Shown here: positions 1 to 9,017 of the stretch, piece after piece
Layout: each line of letters begins with the position of its first letter
How positions within the stretch are numbered: the stretch's first letter is position 1
Assembly (NCBI GenBank): GCA_017610385.1
Contig: JAFCCC010000002.1
Span: forward strand, 112,424-176,423
Source: Candidatus Nanohalarchaeota archaeon
Lineage (GTDB): Archaea > Nanohalarchaeota > Nanosalinia > Nanosalinales > JAFCCC01
Direction of reading: 5' to 3'
DNA length: 64,000 nt
The notes under the pieces: generated by a model
Told to the model about the DNA's origin: nothing
The model's input: the letters and a program-made list of their open reading frames with translations, nothing else
Database searches by the model: none
Made by a program: the position numbers and the translations under genes

Positions 1-2
1 GG

Positions 3-1073
3 TTGAGTTTCCCTCTTTCAACAGAGTTTATTTCTAAGTTTATTAAAGGAAAGAAAGAAGTTTTAATTTTGGAAGAATTAGAATCTGTTTTGGAATCAGA
101 AATTAATGCAATTGCCAAAAATGTTAATCCAAAAATAATTGTGCATGGAAAGGATATTTTGCCAAATTATGGAGAATATACTCTAGAGCTTCTTGCTCCT
201 GCTTTTGAAAAGATTTTCAAAAAGAAATTAGGAATTAACTTTAAGAAACAGCAAAAAATGGTTAAAAAAGTAGATGAGAATTTGCCACCGAGAAAACCAG
301 TTTTTTGTCCGGGTTGTCCTCATAGATCTACCTTTTATGCAGTTAAACAAGTTTATGGAGATAATGCGATTTATGCGGGAGATGTGGGTTGTTATGTTTT
401 AGGAATATTTGAACCATATAAAACAATTGATTTTATGATTAGTATGGGTGCCAGTTTAGGTTTGGCGCATGGAATTTCTAGAGTAAGTGCGCAAGATATT
501 GTTGCATTTATTGGTGATTCTACATTTTTCCACGCAGGATTACCTGCTTTAGCAAATTTGAAATTCAATGACGGAACTTCTCCATTGATTGTTGTTTTAG
601 ATAATAGCGTAACTGCAATGACCGGTCATCAACCACATCCAGGAACAGGAAGAACTGGAATGGGGGACATAACAGAAAAGATCAAAATTGAAGACGTTGC
701 AAAAGCTATGGGTGCTGAAGTTAGAGTTGCTAATGCATTCAATCAAAAACAACTAATTGAAACAATAAAAGAAATGAGAAAAATGAAGGGATTAAGGGTG
801 TTGGTTAGTAGAGGAGAGTGCAGATTAGTTACAAAACGTAAATTTGAGAAACAAGGAATACCTTTACCAGTATTTGAAATAGATCCGGAAAAATGCGTCG
901 ACTGTGAAAAATATGCTAATACTTTTGCTTGCCCAGCAATAACTAAAGTTAAAGATACAAAAGGTGGTGAACCAAAATATGAAATCGATCCTGATCTTTG
1001 TTTAGGTTGTGGTGTATGTATGCAAGTATATCCAAAAGGAGCAATACGTGTTAAAAAGGTGAATAAAAAATGA
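3..1073 (+). CDS. iorA: Indolepyruvate ferredoxin oxidoreductase, alpha subunit (5' end outside window)
   Basis: The alpha subunit oxidises aryl 2-keto acids (from Trp, Phe, Tyr) to acyl-CoA with thiamine diphosphate and reduces ferredoxin in the cytoplasm. The gene runs in from the left edge; about the C-terminal 356 residues are visible, against a usual length above 600. Visible parts are the CPGCPHR segment, GDVGCY, and the TPP-binding stretch beginning GDSTFFHAG and ending near TAMTGHQ. A C-terminal ferredoxin domain occupies roughly residues 290-350. It is unusual: the first motif reads CVDCEKY...ACP and the second CLGCGVCMQVYP, so two cysteines of standard 2[4Fe-4S] ferredoxins are tyrosines. 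The stop overlaps the start of iorB (ATGA), so the two are co-translated. Family assignment is secure; the true start is not in the window. Confidence 0.95.
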   Translation: MSFPLSTEFISKFIKGKKEVLILEELESVLESEINAIAKNVNPKIIVHGKDILPNYGEYTLELLAPAFEKIFKKKLGINFKKQQKMVKKVDENLPPRKPVFCPGCPHRSTFYAVKQVYGDNAIYAGDVGCYVLGIFEPYKTIDFMISMGASLGLAHGISRVSAQDIVAFIGDSTFFHAGLPALANLKFNDGTSPLIVVLDNSVTAMTGHQPHPGTGRTGMGDITEKIKIEDVAKAMGAEVRVANAFNQKQLIETIKEMRKMKGLRVLVSRGECRLVTKRKFEKQGIPLPVFEIDPEKCVDCEKYANTFACPAITKVKDTKGGEPKYEIDPDLCLGCGVCMQVYPKGAIRVKKVNKK

Positions 1074-1687
1074 GTTTTAGTGTAATGTTAACTGGAGTTG
1101 GTGGAGAAGGAGTTCTAACTACGGGTGTTTTGCTTGCTAGAGCTGCCAACTTGGATAATTATTATGTTAGAGGTGTACAACTTCATGGATTAGCACAAAG
1201 AGGAGGAACAATTCCGACGTTCGTAAGATTCGGAAAAGAAAACGAAGTATATTCTCCTGCTATCATGCAGACAGATGCCGACCTAATATTAGCATTTGAA
1301 CCATTGGAAGCAATTCGAGCTACATATTATGCTAGTAAGAAAAAAACTACTTTTGTAATAAATGATTCACCATATATGCCTATTTACGGAAATTTAATGA
1401 AGTTATCATATCCGACTAAAAAAGAAGTTTTAAAAAGAATAAGCCCATTTTCCAGAGATGTGTTTATGTTTAAGGCGTCGGAAATGGGAGAAAAACAATT
1501 TGGAAAGACACTTTTTGGAAATATTATTATACTTGGTTTTGCAGTAGGTCATGGTTTATTGCCTCTTTCTAAAGAAGCAATTAGAAAAGCAATCAAAGCC
1601 ACAGTACCCAGATCTGTTGATCTTAATCTCAAGGCGTTTGAATCGGGCATAAAATATGGAAAAGGGATTGAAAAAATAATAGATTGA
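1070..1687 (+). CDS. iorB: Indolepyruvate ferredoxin oxidoreductase, beta subunit
   Basis: This is the small subunit that completes the heteromeric IorAB enzyme, which converts aryl pyruvates to aryl-acetyl-CoA with ferredoxin as electron acceptor. The 205-residue length is normal for the family. The N terminus carries the glycine-rich GVGGEGVLTTG segment, followed by VQLHGLAQRGG, both typical of the pyruvate/ketoisovalerate oxidoreductase gamma domain. The start overlaps the iorA stop by four bases. No signal peptide or membrane segment is visible. Downstream, T-rich sequence and a 50-base gap separate it from the HAD gene, so IorAB probably ends a transcription unit. Confidence 0.95.
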   Translation: MSFSVMLTGVGGEGVLTTGVLLARAANLDNYYVRGVQLHGLAQRGGTIPTFVRFGKENEVYSPAIMQTDADLILAFEPLEAIRATYYASKKKTTFVINDSPYMPIYGNLMKLSYPTKKEVLKRISPFSRDVFMFKASEMGEKQFGKTLFGNIIILGFAVGHGLLPLSKEAIRKAIKATVPRSVDLNLKAFESGIKYGKGIEKIID

Positions 1688-1737
1688 AAGTAAAAACAAA
1701 GGGTTTTTTAAATACGCAGTACCATTCTTAAAGTCTT

Positions 1738-2346
1738 ATGTCCATTAAATACATTATATTTGATTTTGCAGAAGTTTTTGCTAAAGGGCTTATTGGCATA
1801 GAAAAATCTATATTTGAAATTACCGGGATTCCTGAAAAATTAATTGAGAAACATTTGAGACACGAAGAACTTTATTTATTTTTTAGAGGTAAATTAACAG
1901 AAGAGCAATACTGGAAAAAAGTTATTAATCGGGGTTTAAGTGGAATTTCAGTGGATGAACTTAAGAAAATTATAAGATATAATTTTGACGAGATTCCGGG
2001 AACTAAGAGTCTTTTGGAAACTTTAAAAAAGGCAGGATATACAATAGGATTATTATCTGATATGCCAAAAGAATGGGCAGAACAACTTGTAGTTAAGTAT
2101 AACACTTTATTTTCCCTTTTCGATATAATACAGTGGTCTTATGAAATTGGTGCGAGCAAAGAAGATGAAGACGCATTTGAAAAATTTTTGAGAAAAAGTG
2201 GTTTTATTCCTGAAGAAACATTATTTTTAGATGATCGGGAAATTAACTTAAAAATGGCGAAAAAGCAAGGAATAAAATATACTATACAATTTAAAGACGC
2301 AAAAAGCGCTAAAAAAGAAATGTTGCTTTTGGGCATTAAACTATAG
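1738..2346 (+). CDS. HAD-superfamily hydrolase
   Basis: This is a cytoplasmic haloacid dehalogenase-like phosphatase of subfamily IA type. Motif I is FDFAEVF near residue 9, with the nucleophile Asp. Motif II is the Ser of LLSDMP (about residue 107), motif III the Lys of GASKED (about 140), and motif IV the paired acids of FLDDRE (about 162). The position two after the nucleophile is Ala rather than the usual acid Asp. YihX-like HAD proteins tolerate changes there, but it makes the substrate and even the chemistry uncertain. The 202-residue length suits a helical cap inserted after motif I. The gene stands alone between iorB and grpE, and the substrate cannot be read from the sequence. Confidence 0.85.
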   Translation: MSIKYIIFDFAEVFAKGLIGIEKSIFEITGIPEKLIEKHLRHEELYLFFRGKLTEEQYWKKVINRGLSGISVDELKKIIRYNFDEIPGTKSLLETLKKAGYTIGLLSDMPKEWAEQLVVKYNTLFSLFDIIQWSYEIGASKEDEDAFEKFLRKSGFIPEETLFLDDREINLKMAKKQGIKYTIQFKDAKSAKKEMLLLGIKL

Positions 2347-2390
2347 TAGTTTACAAAAAGGAGTTTATTTTTATGCTTTAATAGTATGAT

Positions 2391-2400
2391 TTTATATAAA
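2391..2400 (+). promoter_or_regulatory. TATA-like box for grpE-dnaK
   Basis: The A/T stretch TTTATATAAA lies about 65 bases upstream of the grpE start in a 118-base gap. It fits an archaeal TATA box giving a leader of about 40 bases. Inferred from sequence and spacing only. Confidence 0.5.
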
Positions 2401-2464
2401 ATAGGCGTAAAATTTAAAAATGTTAATCTAATTACATGTATTACAAAAAAATTATATTACTAAA

Positions 2465-2998
2465 ATGGTGAAAAAAATCAGTCAAAAAGCATCTGAAAAA
2501 CAATTGCAAGAAAAAATTAAAAAACTTCGAAAAGAGTTAGAAGAAAAAACAGATCTTGCCGAAGAGAGATTTACTCAATTAAAATATTTGCAAGCAGATT
2601 TTGAGAATTACCGTAAAAAATTTGAAAAAGAAAGAGAAAATATAATAGAATTATCTAATGAGAAGCTAATAAAAGAACTTTTGGTAATACTTGATGATTT
2701 TGAAAGAGCTTTACAATCAATAAAAGATGAAAAAAACAAAGAAGGTTTAAGATTACTTTACCAAAAGTTTTTTAAAATATTAGAACAACAGGGATTAAAG
2801 AAAATTAAAACAGTGGATAAAAAATTTGATTCATATTATCATGATGTAATATCAAAAGAAAAATCAAAAAAAGATGATGGCACTATTTTAAATGAAATTC
2901 AATCAGGATATATGCTAAAATCAAAAATCATAAGACATTCAAAAGTAAAAGTTGCAGATAATAAAACTAAAATTGATGTAGGTAATAAAAATGAATGA
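2465..2998 (+). CDS. grpE: Nucleotide exchange factor GrpE
   Basis: GrpE releases ADP from DnaK in the chaperone cycle. The 177-residue protein has the family layout: a long charged coiled-coil N-terminal half, then a compact C-terminal domain. The segment [12 protein letters not shown] at the end of the helix and the central [13 protein letters not shown] are recognisable GrpE signatures. The stop overlaps the dnaK start by 8 bases, so the two are translated together. A bacterial-type Hsp70 system in archaea is usually attributed to ancient transfer from bacteria. There is no sign of degeneration. Confidence 0.93.
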   Translation: MVKKISQKASEKQLQEKIKKLRKELEEKTDLAEERFTQLKYLQADFENYRKKFEKERENIIELSNEKLIKELLVILDDFERALQSIKDEKNKEGLRLLYQKFFKILEQQGLKKIKTVDKKFDSYYHDVISKEKSKKDDGTILNEIQSGYMLKSKIIRHSKVKVADNKTKIDVGNKNE

Positions 2999-4895
2999 TA
3001 AACCAAAAAAAGAAAGAATAATTGGAATTGATTTGGGAACTTCAAATAGTCAAGCTGCAGTTCTGATGGGTGGGAAACCTACTATTATACCGTCTGCAGA
3101 AGGCGTTACTCTTTACGGAAAATCATTTCCATCTGTTGTTGCATTTACAGAAAATGAGGAATTATTAGTCGGGGAACCAGCAAGAAGGCAAGCCGTCTCA
3201 AATCCAGAGGGGACCATAACAGGAGCAAAAAGAAAAATGGGAACTTCCTTTAAATATAAAATTAGAGGTAAGGAATACACACCTCAACAAATATCTGCTT
3301 TTATTTTACAAAAAATAAAAAGAGACGCAGAAGCTTTTCTTGGAGAAAAAATTGAAAAAGCAGTAATAACTGTTCCAGCATATTTCAATGATAATCAAAG
3401 AACAGCTACAAAGGATGCAGGAAAAATTGCAGGTATAAATGTTGTTAGATTGGTTAATGAACCTACTGCCGCGTCTATGGCATATGGAATAGATAAAGAT
3501 GGCGAGCATAAAATTTTGGTTTTTGATTTCGGCGGTGGAACTTTAGATGTTACAGTAATGGAATTAGGAGACGGAATTTTTAGTGTTTTGTCAACCTCTG
3601 GGGATACTCATCTTGGTGGACGAGATATGGACGAAAGTCTAACAAAGTTCATAGTCGATGATTTCAAAAGCAGAGAAGGAGTAGATCTTACTAAGGATGA
3701 TTCAGCGATGCAGAGAATAAACGAAGCTGCGGAAAAAGCGAAAATTGAATTATCAAACGTAGTAGAAACAGAAATTAATTTGCCATATATAACTGCAACA
3801 GATAAAGGTCCGAAACATTTGGTAATGAAAATAACTAGAGCCAATTTAGAAAAATTAGTTAAACCAATAATTGAAAAATGTGAACATCCACTACAACAAG
3901 CAATAAAAGATGCTAAATTATCAAAAGATAAAATAGATAAAATTATTTTAGTTGGTGGACCTACTCGAATGCCTATTGTTCAAAAATTTATTGAAGAAAA
4001 AATAGGGAAAAAAGCAGGAAGGGGTATTGATCCAATGGAGTGTGTCGCGCAGGGCGCAGCAATACAAGGAGCGGTTCTTTCCGGTGAAATAAAAGATTTG
4101 GTTCTTTTAGATGTTATACCCTTAACATTAGGAATAGAAACTTTAGGCGGTGTAAGGACGTCATTAATAGATAGAAATACTACCATTCCAACCAAAAAGA
4201 GTCAAATATTCTCAACAGCGGCTGATAATCAAACTGCAGTCACAATTCATGTTTTACAAGGAGAAAGATCAATGGCGACAGATAACACTAGTTTAGGACA
4301 ATTTAATTTAGTCGGAATTCCTCCTGCACCACGTGGAATTCCTCAAATAGAAGTTACATTTGACATTGATGCGAATGGAATTCTAAATGTTTCTGCAAAA
4401 GATTTGGGAACTGGCAAAGAGCAAAAAATAACTATTGCTGCATCAACAAAATTATCTGACGAAGAAGTTGAGAAAATGGTTAAAAATGCAGAAAAATATG
4501 AAGACGAAGATAAAAAAAAGAAAGAAGAAATCGAAGTTAGAAATAATGCAGATTCTCTAATATACACAACTGAAAAAACACTTTCAGATTTGGGAGATAA
4601 ATTAAGTAAAAAACAGAAGGATGAAATCTCAGCTGCTTTGAAAACGGCAAAAGAGGCATTAGAAGGAAAAGATATAGATAAAATAAAGAAAGAAACAGAG
4701 AATTTACAAAAAATTATACAAGAAGCAGGAGCTTCAATATATCAGGAAGCCGCAAAAAAAGCTGCAGAAGAACAATCAAACCAAAAAACAGAAGCAGAAA
4801 GTGAAAATTCGGAAAATAAAACCTCAAAGGAAAAAAATAAAGATGAAAAAGTAGTAGATGCTGATTTTAAGGTTGAAAAAGACGAGAAAAAATAA
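2991..4895 (+). CDS. dnaK: Chaperone protein DnaK (Hsp70)
   Basis: DnaK is the ATP-dependent Hsp70 that binds exposed hydrophobic peptides. The 634 residues cover the full length. The nucleotide-binding domain starts with [14 protein letters not shown], and includes [21 protein letters not shown] and VGGPTRMP. The substrate-binding domain follows from about residue 385, with an alpha-helical lid and a Lys/Glu-rich tail ending [11 protein letters not shown]. It overlaps grpE and is followed after 82 bases by dnaJ, the standard trio. The first phosphate loop reads GTSNS rather than the commoner GTTNS, a mild variation. The identification is certain. Confidence 0.98.
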   Translation: MNDKPKKERIIGIDLGTSNSQAAVLMGGKPTIIPSAEGVTLYGKSFPSVVAFTENEELLVGEPARRQAVSNPEGTITGAKRKMGTSFKYKIRGKEYTPQQISAFILQKIKRDAEAFLGEKIEKAVITVPAYFNDNQRTATKDAGKIAGINVVRLVNEPTAASMAYGIDKDGEHKILVFDFGGGTLDVTVMELGDGIFSVLSTSGDTHLGGRDMDESLTKFIVDDFKSREGVDLTKDDSAMQRINEAAEKAKIELSNVVETEINLPYITATDKGPKHLVMKITRANLEKLVKPIIEKCEHPLQQAIKDAKLSKDKIDKIILVGGPTRMPIVQKFIEEKIGKKAGRGIDPMECVAQGAAIQGAVLSGEIKDLVLLDVIPLTLGIETLGGVRTSLIDRNTTIPTKKSQIFSTAADNQTAVTIHVLQGERSMATDNTSLGQFNLVGIPPAPRGIPQIEVTFDIDANGILNVSAKDLGTGKEQKITIAASTKLSDEEVEKMVKNAEKYEDEDKKKKEEIEVRNNADSLIYTTEKTLSDLGDKLSKKQKDEISAALKTAKEALEGKDIDKIKKETENLQKIIQEAGASIYQEAAKKAAEEQSNQKTEAESENSENKTSKEKNKDEKVVDADFKVEKDEKK

Positions 4896-4977
4896 TTGTT
4901 CTCAAAAATGTAAATAAACCCGCATATACCATTATTGAAGATTAAAATTTATGAGTCTAAATATGAGTTGACGCTCT

Positions 4978-6090
4978 ATGACAAAAAAAGACTATTATAA
5001 AATTCTAGGCATAAGTAAAACAGCGTCACAAGAGGAAATTAAAAAAGCATTTAGGCATCTAGCTAGAAAATATCATCCAGATATTGCGGGAAAAGATTCT
5101 GAAGAAAAATTTAAAGAAATAAATGAAGCGTTTCAGGTTTTAAATGATCCACAAAAAAGGGCACAATATGATCAATTTGGTCATGCTGCATTTAAACCAG
5201 GAGATTTTAGTGGATTTAGATGGTCTAATTTTGAAGATTTATTTAGGGATTCTGGTTTTGGAGATATATTTGATATTTTTTCAGGGGCCAGAGGTAGAAC
5301 AAGAAATAATCCAGAACAGGGAGAGGATTTAAAGTATGAGTTAGAAATAACATTGGAGGATGCTTTTTCTGGTTTAGATAAAAAAATAAAGGTTCCTAAA
5401 GTTGTTCTTTGTGAAGAGTGCGGTGGTAGTGGTGCAAAACCAGGTTCTCTTAAAACCTGTCCAAAGTGTCAGGGCAGTGGTAGACTTAGAAGAGTCCAGA
5501 GATCCGCGTTTGCACAGCTTGTGAATGTTGTCACGTGTGATGAATGTGGTGGTTCTGGAAAAATAACAGAAACGCCCTGTAAACACTGCAATGGGACTGG
5601 AAGAATCAAAAAAACAAGCATAATAACTGTTAAAATACCCCGAGGAGTAGATAATGAGTCTTATTTGCGAGTTACAGGTCAAGGAAATGCAGGGTATAAT
5701 GGTGGTCCTTCAGGCGATTTATATGTGGCTATTAATATAAAATCACATTCAATTTTTGATAGATATGAAAATGATTTATTTTGCAAAACGACAATTTCTT
5801 TGGGACAGGCGATTTTCGGCACAGAAATAGAGATTCCAACCATAGATGGTAAAGCGAAATTAAAAATTCCTGTTGGAACACAAAGTCACACCATTTTTAA
5901 ACTAAAAAATCAAGGCATGCCTGACGTACACACTAAAAAAAGAGGTAATCAACTAGTAAAAGTTGTTGTAAAAATTCCTGACAAATTAAACAAAAACCAA
6001 AGAATCATTTTACAAAAATTTGTTGATCTGAACGAAGAAAAAATTAAAACAACAAAAGGATTTTTTGATAAGATAAAAAAACACATTTGA
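4978..6090 (+). CDS. dnaJ: Chaperone protein DnaJ (Hsp40)
   Basis: DnaJ is the co-chaperone that delivers substrates to DnaK and stimulates its ATPase. The order of domains is complete: a J domain (residues 1-70) with the HPD motif in KYHPDI, a Gly/Phe-rich linker (about 75-110), four zinc-binding repeats (CEECGGSG, CPKCQGSG, CDECGGSG, CKHCNGTG; about 140-210), then the C-terminal beta domains. It has 370 residues, normal for type I DnaJ. It lies 82 bases after dnaK with its own short upstream region, so it may be read from the operon or from a separate promoter. Confidence 0.97.
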   Translation: MTKKDYYKILGISKTASQEEIKKAFRHLARKYHPDIAGKDSEEKFKEINEAFQVLNDPQKRAQYDQFGHAAFKPGDFSGFRWSNFEDLFRDSGFGDIFDIFSGARGRTRNNPEQGEDLKYELEITLEDAFSGLDKKIKVPKVVLCEECGGSGAKPGSLKTCPKCQGSGRLRRVQRSAFAQLVNVVTCDECGGSGKITETPCKHCNGTGRIKKTSIITVKIPRGVDNESYLRVTGQGNAGYNGGPSGDLYVAINIKSHSIFDRYENDLFCKTTISLGQAIFGTEIEIPTIDGKAKLKIPVGTQSHTIFKLKNQGMPDVHTKKRGNQLVKVVVKIPDKLNKNQRIILQKFVDLNEEKIKTTKGFFDKIKKHI

Positions 6091-6126
6091 ATTAATTTTT
6101 CAGGCGTAATTCCTTAGCTCTGTGTA

Positions 6127-6867
6127 TCACATATATTGTGCGAATAACTCATTCTGTTTAATAACCTTTATTAAATCTCGGGAGAATCCTGTTTCTATAA
6201 GTTCACTTGTGTTTCCTATTGCTTCTTCAAAGTCTTCATCAAAATGTATTGAACCTAAAAAAGCCACATCAAACATTTTCAGTTGATTTTTCACTAATGA
6301 AAGATTTGTAGTTTTCATATTTTCCAGAATGCCTAAAATAGGAATCTTTAGCTCTTTCAGCAGTTTTAACATTTTTTTGACAATTTCTAATGTCACTTTT
6401 GATTGTGTAGTTACTATCAGGAACTCGATTTTTTTTATCAGACGAATTACGTCCATGGTTGTATCCCCAATGCCAGGGGGCATATCTATGATTAAAAAAT
6501 CTAATTTATCCCAAATAGTAATTGCTAATAATTCTATTAACGCATTTGAAATATCAATACCTCTTACAGGCAATGGTTTGTCGCTAGCATAATATATAAT
6601 TGACATAAACTTAATGCCATGAATTTCCGGGGGAATAACTCCATTTTTTTCTTCTGGGAAAACATTACCAATATTTAATATAGTATGATCTGATGGACCA
6701 CAAAAATCTAAATCCATCAAACCAACCTTATGACCGGTTTTAGATAAATTTAGAGCCAAAACAGAAGCAACTGAACTTTTACCAATTCCTCCTTTGCCAC
6801 CAGAGACTGCAATTATTCTTTTTATGTTTTTTAATCTTTCATCAATGATGTTTATCCTTGCGTCCAT
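6127..6867 (-). CDS. hypB: ATPase-type HypB (Mrp/MinD family), nickel insertion
   Basis: A P-loop ATPase of the Mrp/MinD family, with the deviant Walker A motif SGGKGGIGKSS at residues 22-32 and the family's DLDFCGPSDHT stretch following. Taken alone it could be an Fe-S carrier of the Nbp35/ApbC kind, but the CxxC cluster-binding motif of that group is absent. It lies two bases downstream of hypA on the same strand. That pairing matches Thermococcus, where an ATPase-type HypB unrelated to the bacterial GTPase binds HypA and raises its nickel affinity. Its role in hydrogenase nickel insertion is therefore inferred from context plus family. Confidence 0.85.
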   Translation of the reverse strand: MDARINIIDERLKNIKRIIAVSGGKGGIGKSSVASVLALNLSKTGHKVGLMDLDFCGPSDHTILNIGNVFPEEKNGVIPPEIHGIKFMSIIYYASDKPLPVRGIDISNALIELLAITIWDKLDFLIIDMPPGIGDTTMDVIRLIKKIEFLIVTTQSKVTLEIVKKMLKLLKELKIPILGILENMKTTNLSLVKNQLKMFDVAFLGSIHFDEDFEEAIGNTSELIETGFSRDLIKVIKQNELFAQYM

Positions 6868-6869
6868 AA

Positions 6870-7274
6870 TTAATTCACTCCTTTAATAGAATCTACCCAG
6901 ACTCCGCGTCCTTTTATTATTTCGAAATCTGGGCTTTTACACTTAGGACATTTGATATAAATATGAGAAACTTCAGGAACAAAATGAATAAGCTCTGCTT
7001 CATCGTCATTTAGACTTGCTAGAGCATCACGGAAATTCCAGACATGGTTACAAACTCTACATTTTAAAATGGCGTCTTCTATTTTGATTTTTATTTTTGC
7101 GTCTATTTTCTTGAATTGGGCGATTTCATGAAGAGCAAATTCAAAAATCTTCTGATCAATTTGCTGTAATTTACCAAGTTTAACACTAATTTCAGTTATT
7201 TTTTTGAGTTTATTTTCATTCTGATATTTAATTGCAGTATAAATTACTGCCTGTGCCAAGGACCATTCGTGCAT
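6870..7274 (-). CDS. hypA: Hydrogenase nickel incorporation protein HypA
   Basis: HypA is the nickel chaperone that loads Ni into the NiFe hydrogenase large subunit. The protein begins MHEWSLA; the N-terminal Met-His-Glu is the conserved nickel-binding motif, which fixes this start. A zinc site is formed by CRVC (Cys72, Cys75) and CPKC (Cys109, Cys112). At 134 residues it is slightly longer than bacterial HypA, as in Thermococcales, because of an insertion between the two zinc pairs. It is the first gene of a two-gene unit with the ATPase-type hypB. The hydrogenase it serves is probably the one encoded at 13.0-15.1 kb. Confidence 0.95.
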   Translation of the reverse strand: MHEWSLAQAVIYTAIKYQNENKLKKITEISVKLGKLQQIDQKIFEFALHEIAQFKKIDAKIKIKIEDAILKCRVCNHVWNFRDALASLNDDEAELIHFVPEVSHIYIKCPKCKSPDFEIIKGRGVWVDSIKGVN

Positions 7275-7330
7275 AGTATATTACTCCAATCTGATTTGTA
7301 TTTTCATTAATGTAAAGGCATTTGACAAAA

Positions 7331-7609
7331 TTATTTTGGCCGCCAAGTGTATACGGCATCATGATGATCAAAATAGTAAACTTCTATAACCTTGCGATTA
7401 TGATCTATGTGAAATATCAGAACAAAGTGCTTATCAATATGAACTCTATTGAACTTATTAAGTGGTTTTCTTAAGACTTTGTAACCTGACGAATTTTTTC
7501 GAATTTCTTGTATTTTTTTATCAATAATTAGTAATTGTTTCGGATTCTTCTTTGCTAACTTTGAAAATATCTTATCAGCTTCGGGTTTGATTTCTAAATC
7601 ATACATCAA
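7331..7609 (-). CDS. RelE/ParE-family toxin of a type II toxin-antitoxin system
   Basis: A 92-residue basic protein of the RelE/ParE fold, most like archaeal mRNA interferase toxins that cut mRNA in the ribosome. The N-terminal helical part (EIKPEADKIFSKLAKK) and the C-terminal strand ending DHHDAVYTWRPK are typical. It is preceded 17 bases upstream by its antitoxin on the same strand, antitoxin first, the usual order. Whether it cleaves mRNA or targets gyrase cannot be told from sequence. The RelE assignment is the more likely because the C-terminal YxWRP ending matches RelE-like archaeal pairs. Confidence 0.85.
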   Translation of the reverse strand: MMYDLEIKPEADKIFSKLAKKNPKQLLIIDKKIQEIRKNSSGYKVLRKPLNKFNRVHIDKHFVLIFHIDHNRKVIEVYYFDHHDAVYTWRPK

Positions 7610-7626
7610 TTACCAGCTCTTTTTTA

Positions 7627-7863
7627 TCAACTTCTTAGTCCATATCGCTTTGCAAAATTAGTGACTTTTATACTTTTCTGCTTTTTAATTTCTTTTATTT
7701 TTAGAATAAATTCAGGTTTCAATTCCGGCTCGTTTTCAAAGTCAATATATTCAGAAACCACAAATTCAATAGCGGCTCCCTTATCGTTAAGTCCAAATTT
7801 TGCCTTAACAATATTTAATACACGATTTGTATTATCATTAATTTCAACAAGTGCTTGTACCAT
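7627..7863 (-). CDS. Antitoxin, DUF2683 family
   Basis: A 78-residue acidic partner of the RelE-like toxin. The N terminus (MVQALVEINDNTNRVLNIVKAKFGL) fits the archaeal DUF2683 family, a small ribbon-helix-helix-like fold regularly encoded upstream of RelE toxins. The C-terminal part from about residue 45 is helical and basic, suited to wrapping the toxin. A ribosome binding site AGGTGA sits 6 bases before the start, inside a short palindrome (CTTAG...CTAAG, 7865-7879), which could serve as the autoregulatory operator. The pair is probably autoregulated, as is usual for type II systems. Confidence 0.82.
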   Translation of the reverse strand: MVQALVEINDNTNRVLNIVKAKFGLNDKGAAIEFVVSEYIDFENEPELKPEFILKIKEIKKQKSIKVTNFAKRYGLRS

Positions 7864-8145
7864 CTTAGTTCACCTAAGTTCGTATAATCTTCGCTTAGTT
7901 ATAAGCTTTTCTGTTAGGCCCTTTGTTTTATTTTGGTGGAAAGAATGTGGATATAACACATCATGCGTAAACGAGGTTATGGATGTATAGAGCAATTTTG
8001 GAGAGTGAAGTGCAACGAGCGAACCGGTTAATTGTTGTTATGGTCTCTGAACTAAGTGAAGGTCGAGAATTTTTCTAAAAGAAAATTCGGAGGAGCCTCA
8101 AGGCGGTGAGAAGTATTTAAAAGACTTCCATTTTATCTATGTAAT
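7864..8145. other. Intergenic region with one hairpin, no gene seen
   Basis: No convincing coding region lies between the antitoxin and endonuclease III. A hairpin GAATTTTTC/GAAAATTC occurs near 8069-8091. A TATA-like TATTTAAAAG at about 8115 suits the promoter of the downstream gene. The rest is unassigned. Confidence 0.5.
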
Positions 8146-8832
8146 ATGTCAAAGCTCTATGATTTATTAAACAATTATTATGGCTCAAAAGGAGCGTGGG
8201 TAGAAGTAGAGGCAGTTTTCAAAGAAGAAGGAATACAAATTAATATGAATGATATGTATAATCCATTCAAAAACCTTATTATAGGTATTCTCTCACAAAA
8301 TACAAGTGATAGAAATAGCACGCGAGCTTATATTGGTTTATCAAACCAATTCAAAATAACACCCACTGAACTATCTAACGCATCAATTAATAAAATACGC
8401 GATTCAATTAAAGCAGGCGGATTATATAATATGAAAGCTAAACGAATCAAAGAGCTCGCACAAACTGTTTTGAAAAGATTTCATGGTGACCTATCTACAA
8501 TAACCAAATTGCCAAAAAATAAAGCGAGAGAAGCCCTGCTAAATCTAAAAGGAATTGGTGTGAAAACTGCTGATGTGTTTCTAGCTTATTGTATGAACCA
8601 AGATACATTACCAATAGATACAAATATTGAGCGCGTTGCTAAACGAATTGGGATCACTAAATGTGGGGTAAAATATGGGGAAATACAAAAAGCACTCGCT
8701 AAAGTTATTCCGCCCATGCGACGTGCCAGAGGACATGAACTTTTAATCAGATTGGGAAGAGATTTTTGTAAAGCACAAAAACCCCTGTGTAACAAATGTC
8801 CTGTAATTTCTATATGCAAGAAACAGCTTTGA
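8146..8832 (+). CDS. nth: Endonuclease III (HhH-GPD DNA glycosylase)
   Basis: A base-excision repair glycosylase/AP lyase acting on oxidised pyrimidines. The helix-hairpin-helix LLNLKGIGVKTAD carries the catalytic Lys (residue 140), and the catalytic Asp follows in PIDTNIERV (residue 158). The C-terminal [4Fe-4S] loop is complete: Cys208, Cys215, Cys218 and Cys224 with 6-2-5 spacing. The 228 residues match the family. It stands alone on the plus strand between the toxin-antitoxin pair and a palindromic region. Confusion with a MutY-type enzyme is unlikely at this length, though a U/T-mismatch variant of the same family cannot be excluded. Confidence 0.93.
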   Translation: MSKLYDLLNNYYGSKGAWVEVEAVFKEEGIQINMNDMYNPFKNLIIGILSQNTSDRNSTRAYIGLSNQFKITPTELSNASINKIRDSIKAGGLYNMKAKRIKELAQTVLKRFHGDLSTITKLPKNKAREALLNLKGIGVKTADVFLAYCMNQDTLPIDTNIERVAKRIGITKCGVKYGEIQKALAKVIPPMRRARGHELLIRLGRDFCKAQKPLCNKCPVISICKKQL

Positions 8833-8846
8833 CAGGGCTGCCGAGC

Positions 8847-9006
8847 AATTGCATTTAACATCGGGATTATACGAAGTTCAAATCCCCTCGTAAGAAAAAT
8901 CTCCCTCGACTTGTCAGAGTTGGAGATTTTTTGATACAGAGTTGGGATTTGAATTTGGGTCGAGAGCCTGCAAGGCTCGAGCCGTATAAGCCATGTTAAA
9001 TCCGCC
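8847..9006. repeat. Large imperfect palindrome with nested hairpins
   Basis: The left arm (about 8851-8886) and right arm (about 8943-9003) are inverted copies: both contain TTTAACAT, TTATACG and TTCAAATCCC when read towards the centre. The right arm has an extra 22-base hairpin (GAGAGCC/GGCTCG, 8961-8981). The middle holds another hairpin, AAAATCTCC/GGAGATTTT (8896-8932). The TTCAAAT segments resemble tRNA T-loops, but no T-stem or acceptor pairing can be formed. It fills the gap between endonuclease III and the deaminase. Confidence 0.7.
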
Positions 9007-9017
9007 TTAGTAGTGTT

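Noticed and set aside
6127-6867. Nbp35/ApbC Fe-S carrier
   Set aside because: The CxxC cluster-binding motif is absent and the gene is coupled to hypA, so ATPase-type HypB is the better reading.
8847-9006. A tRNA-Cys or tRNA-Ala gene in the palindrome, suggested by TTCAAATCCC and a CTGCAAG/CTTGCAG loop
   Set aside because: No acceptor pairing, no D arm and no T stem can be formed on either strand, even allowing introns.
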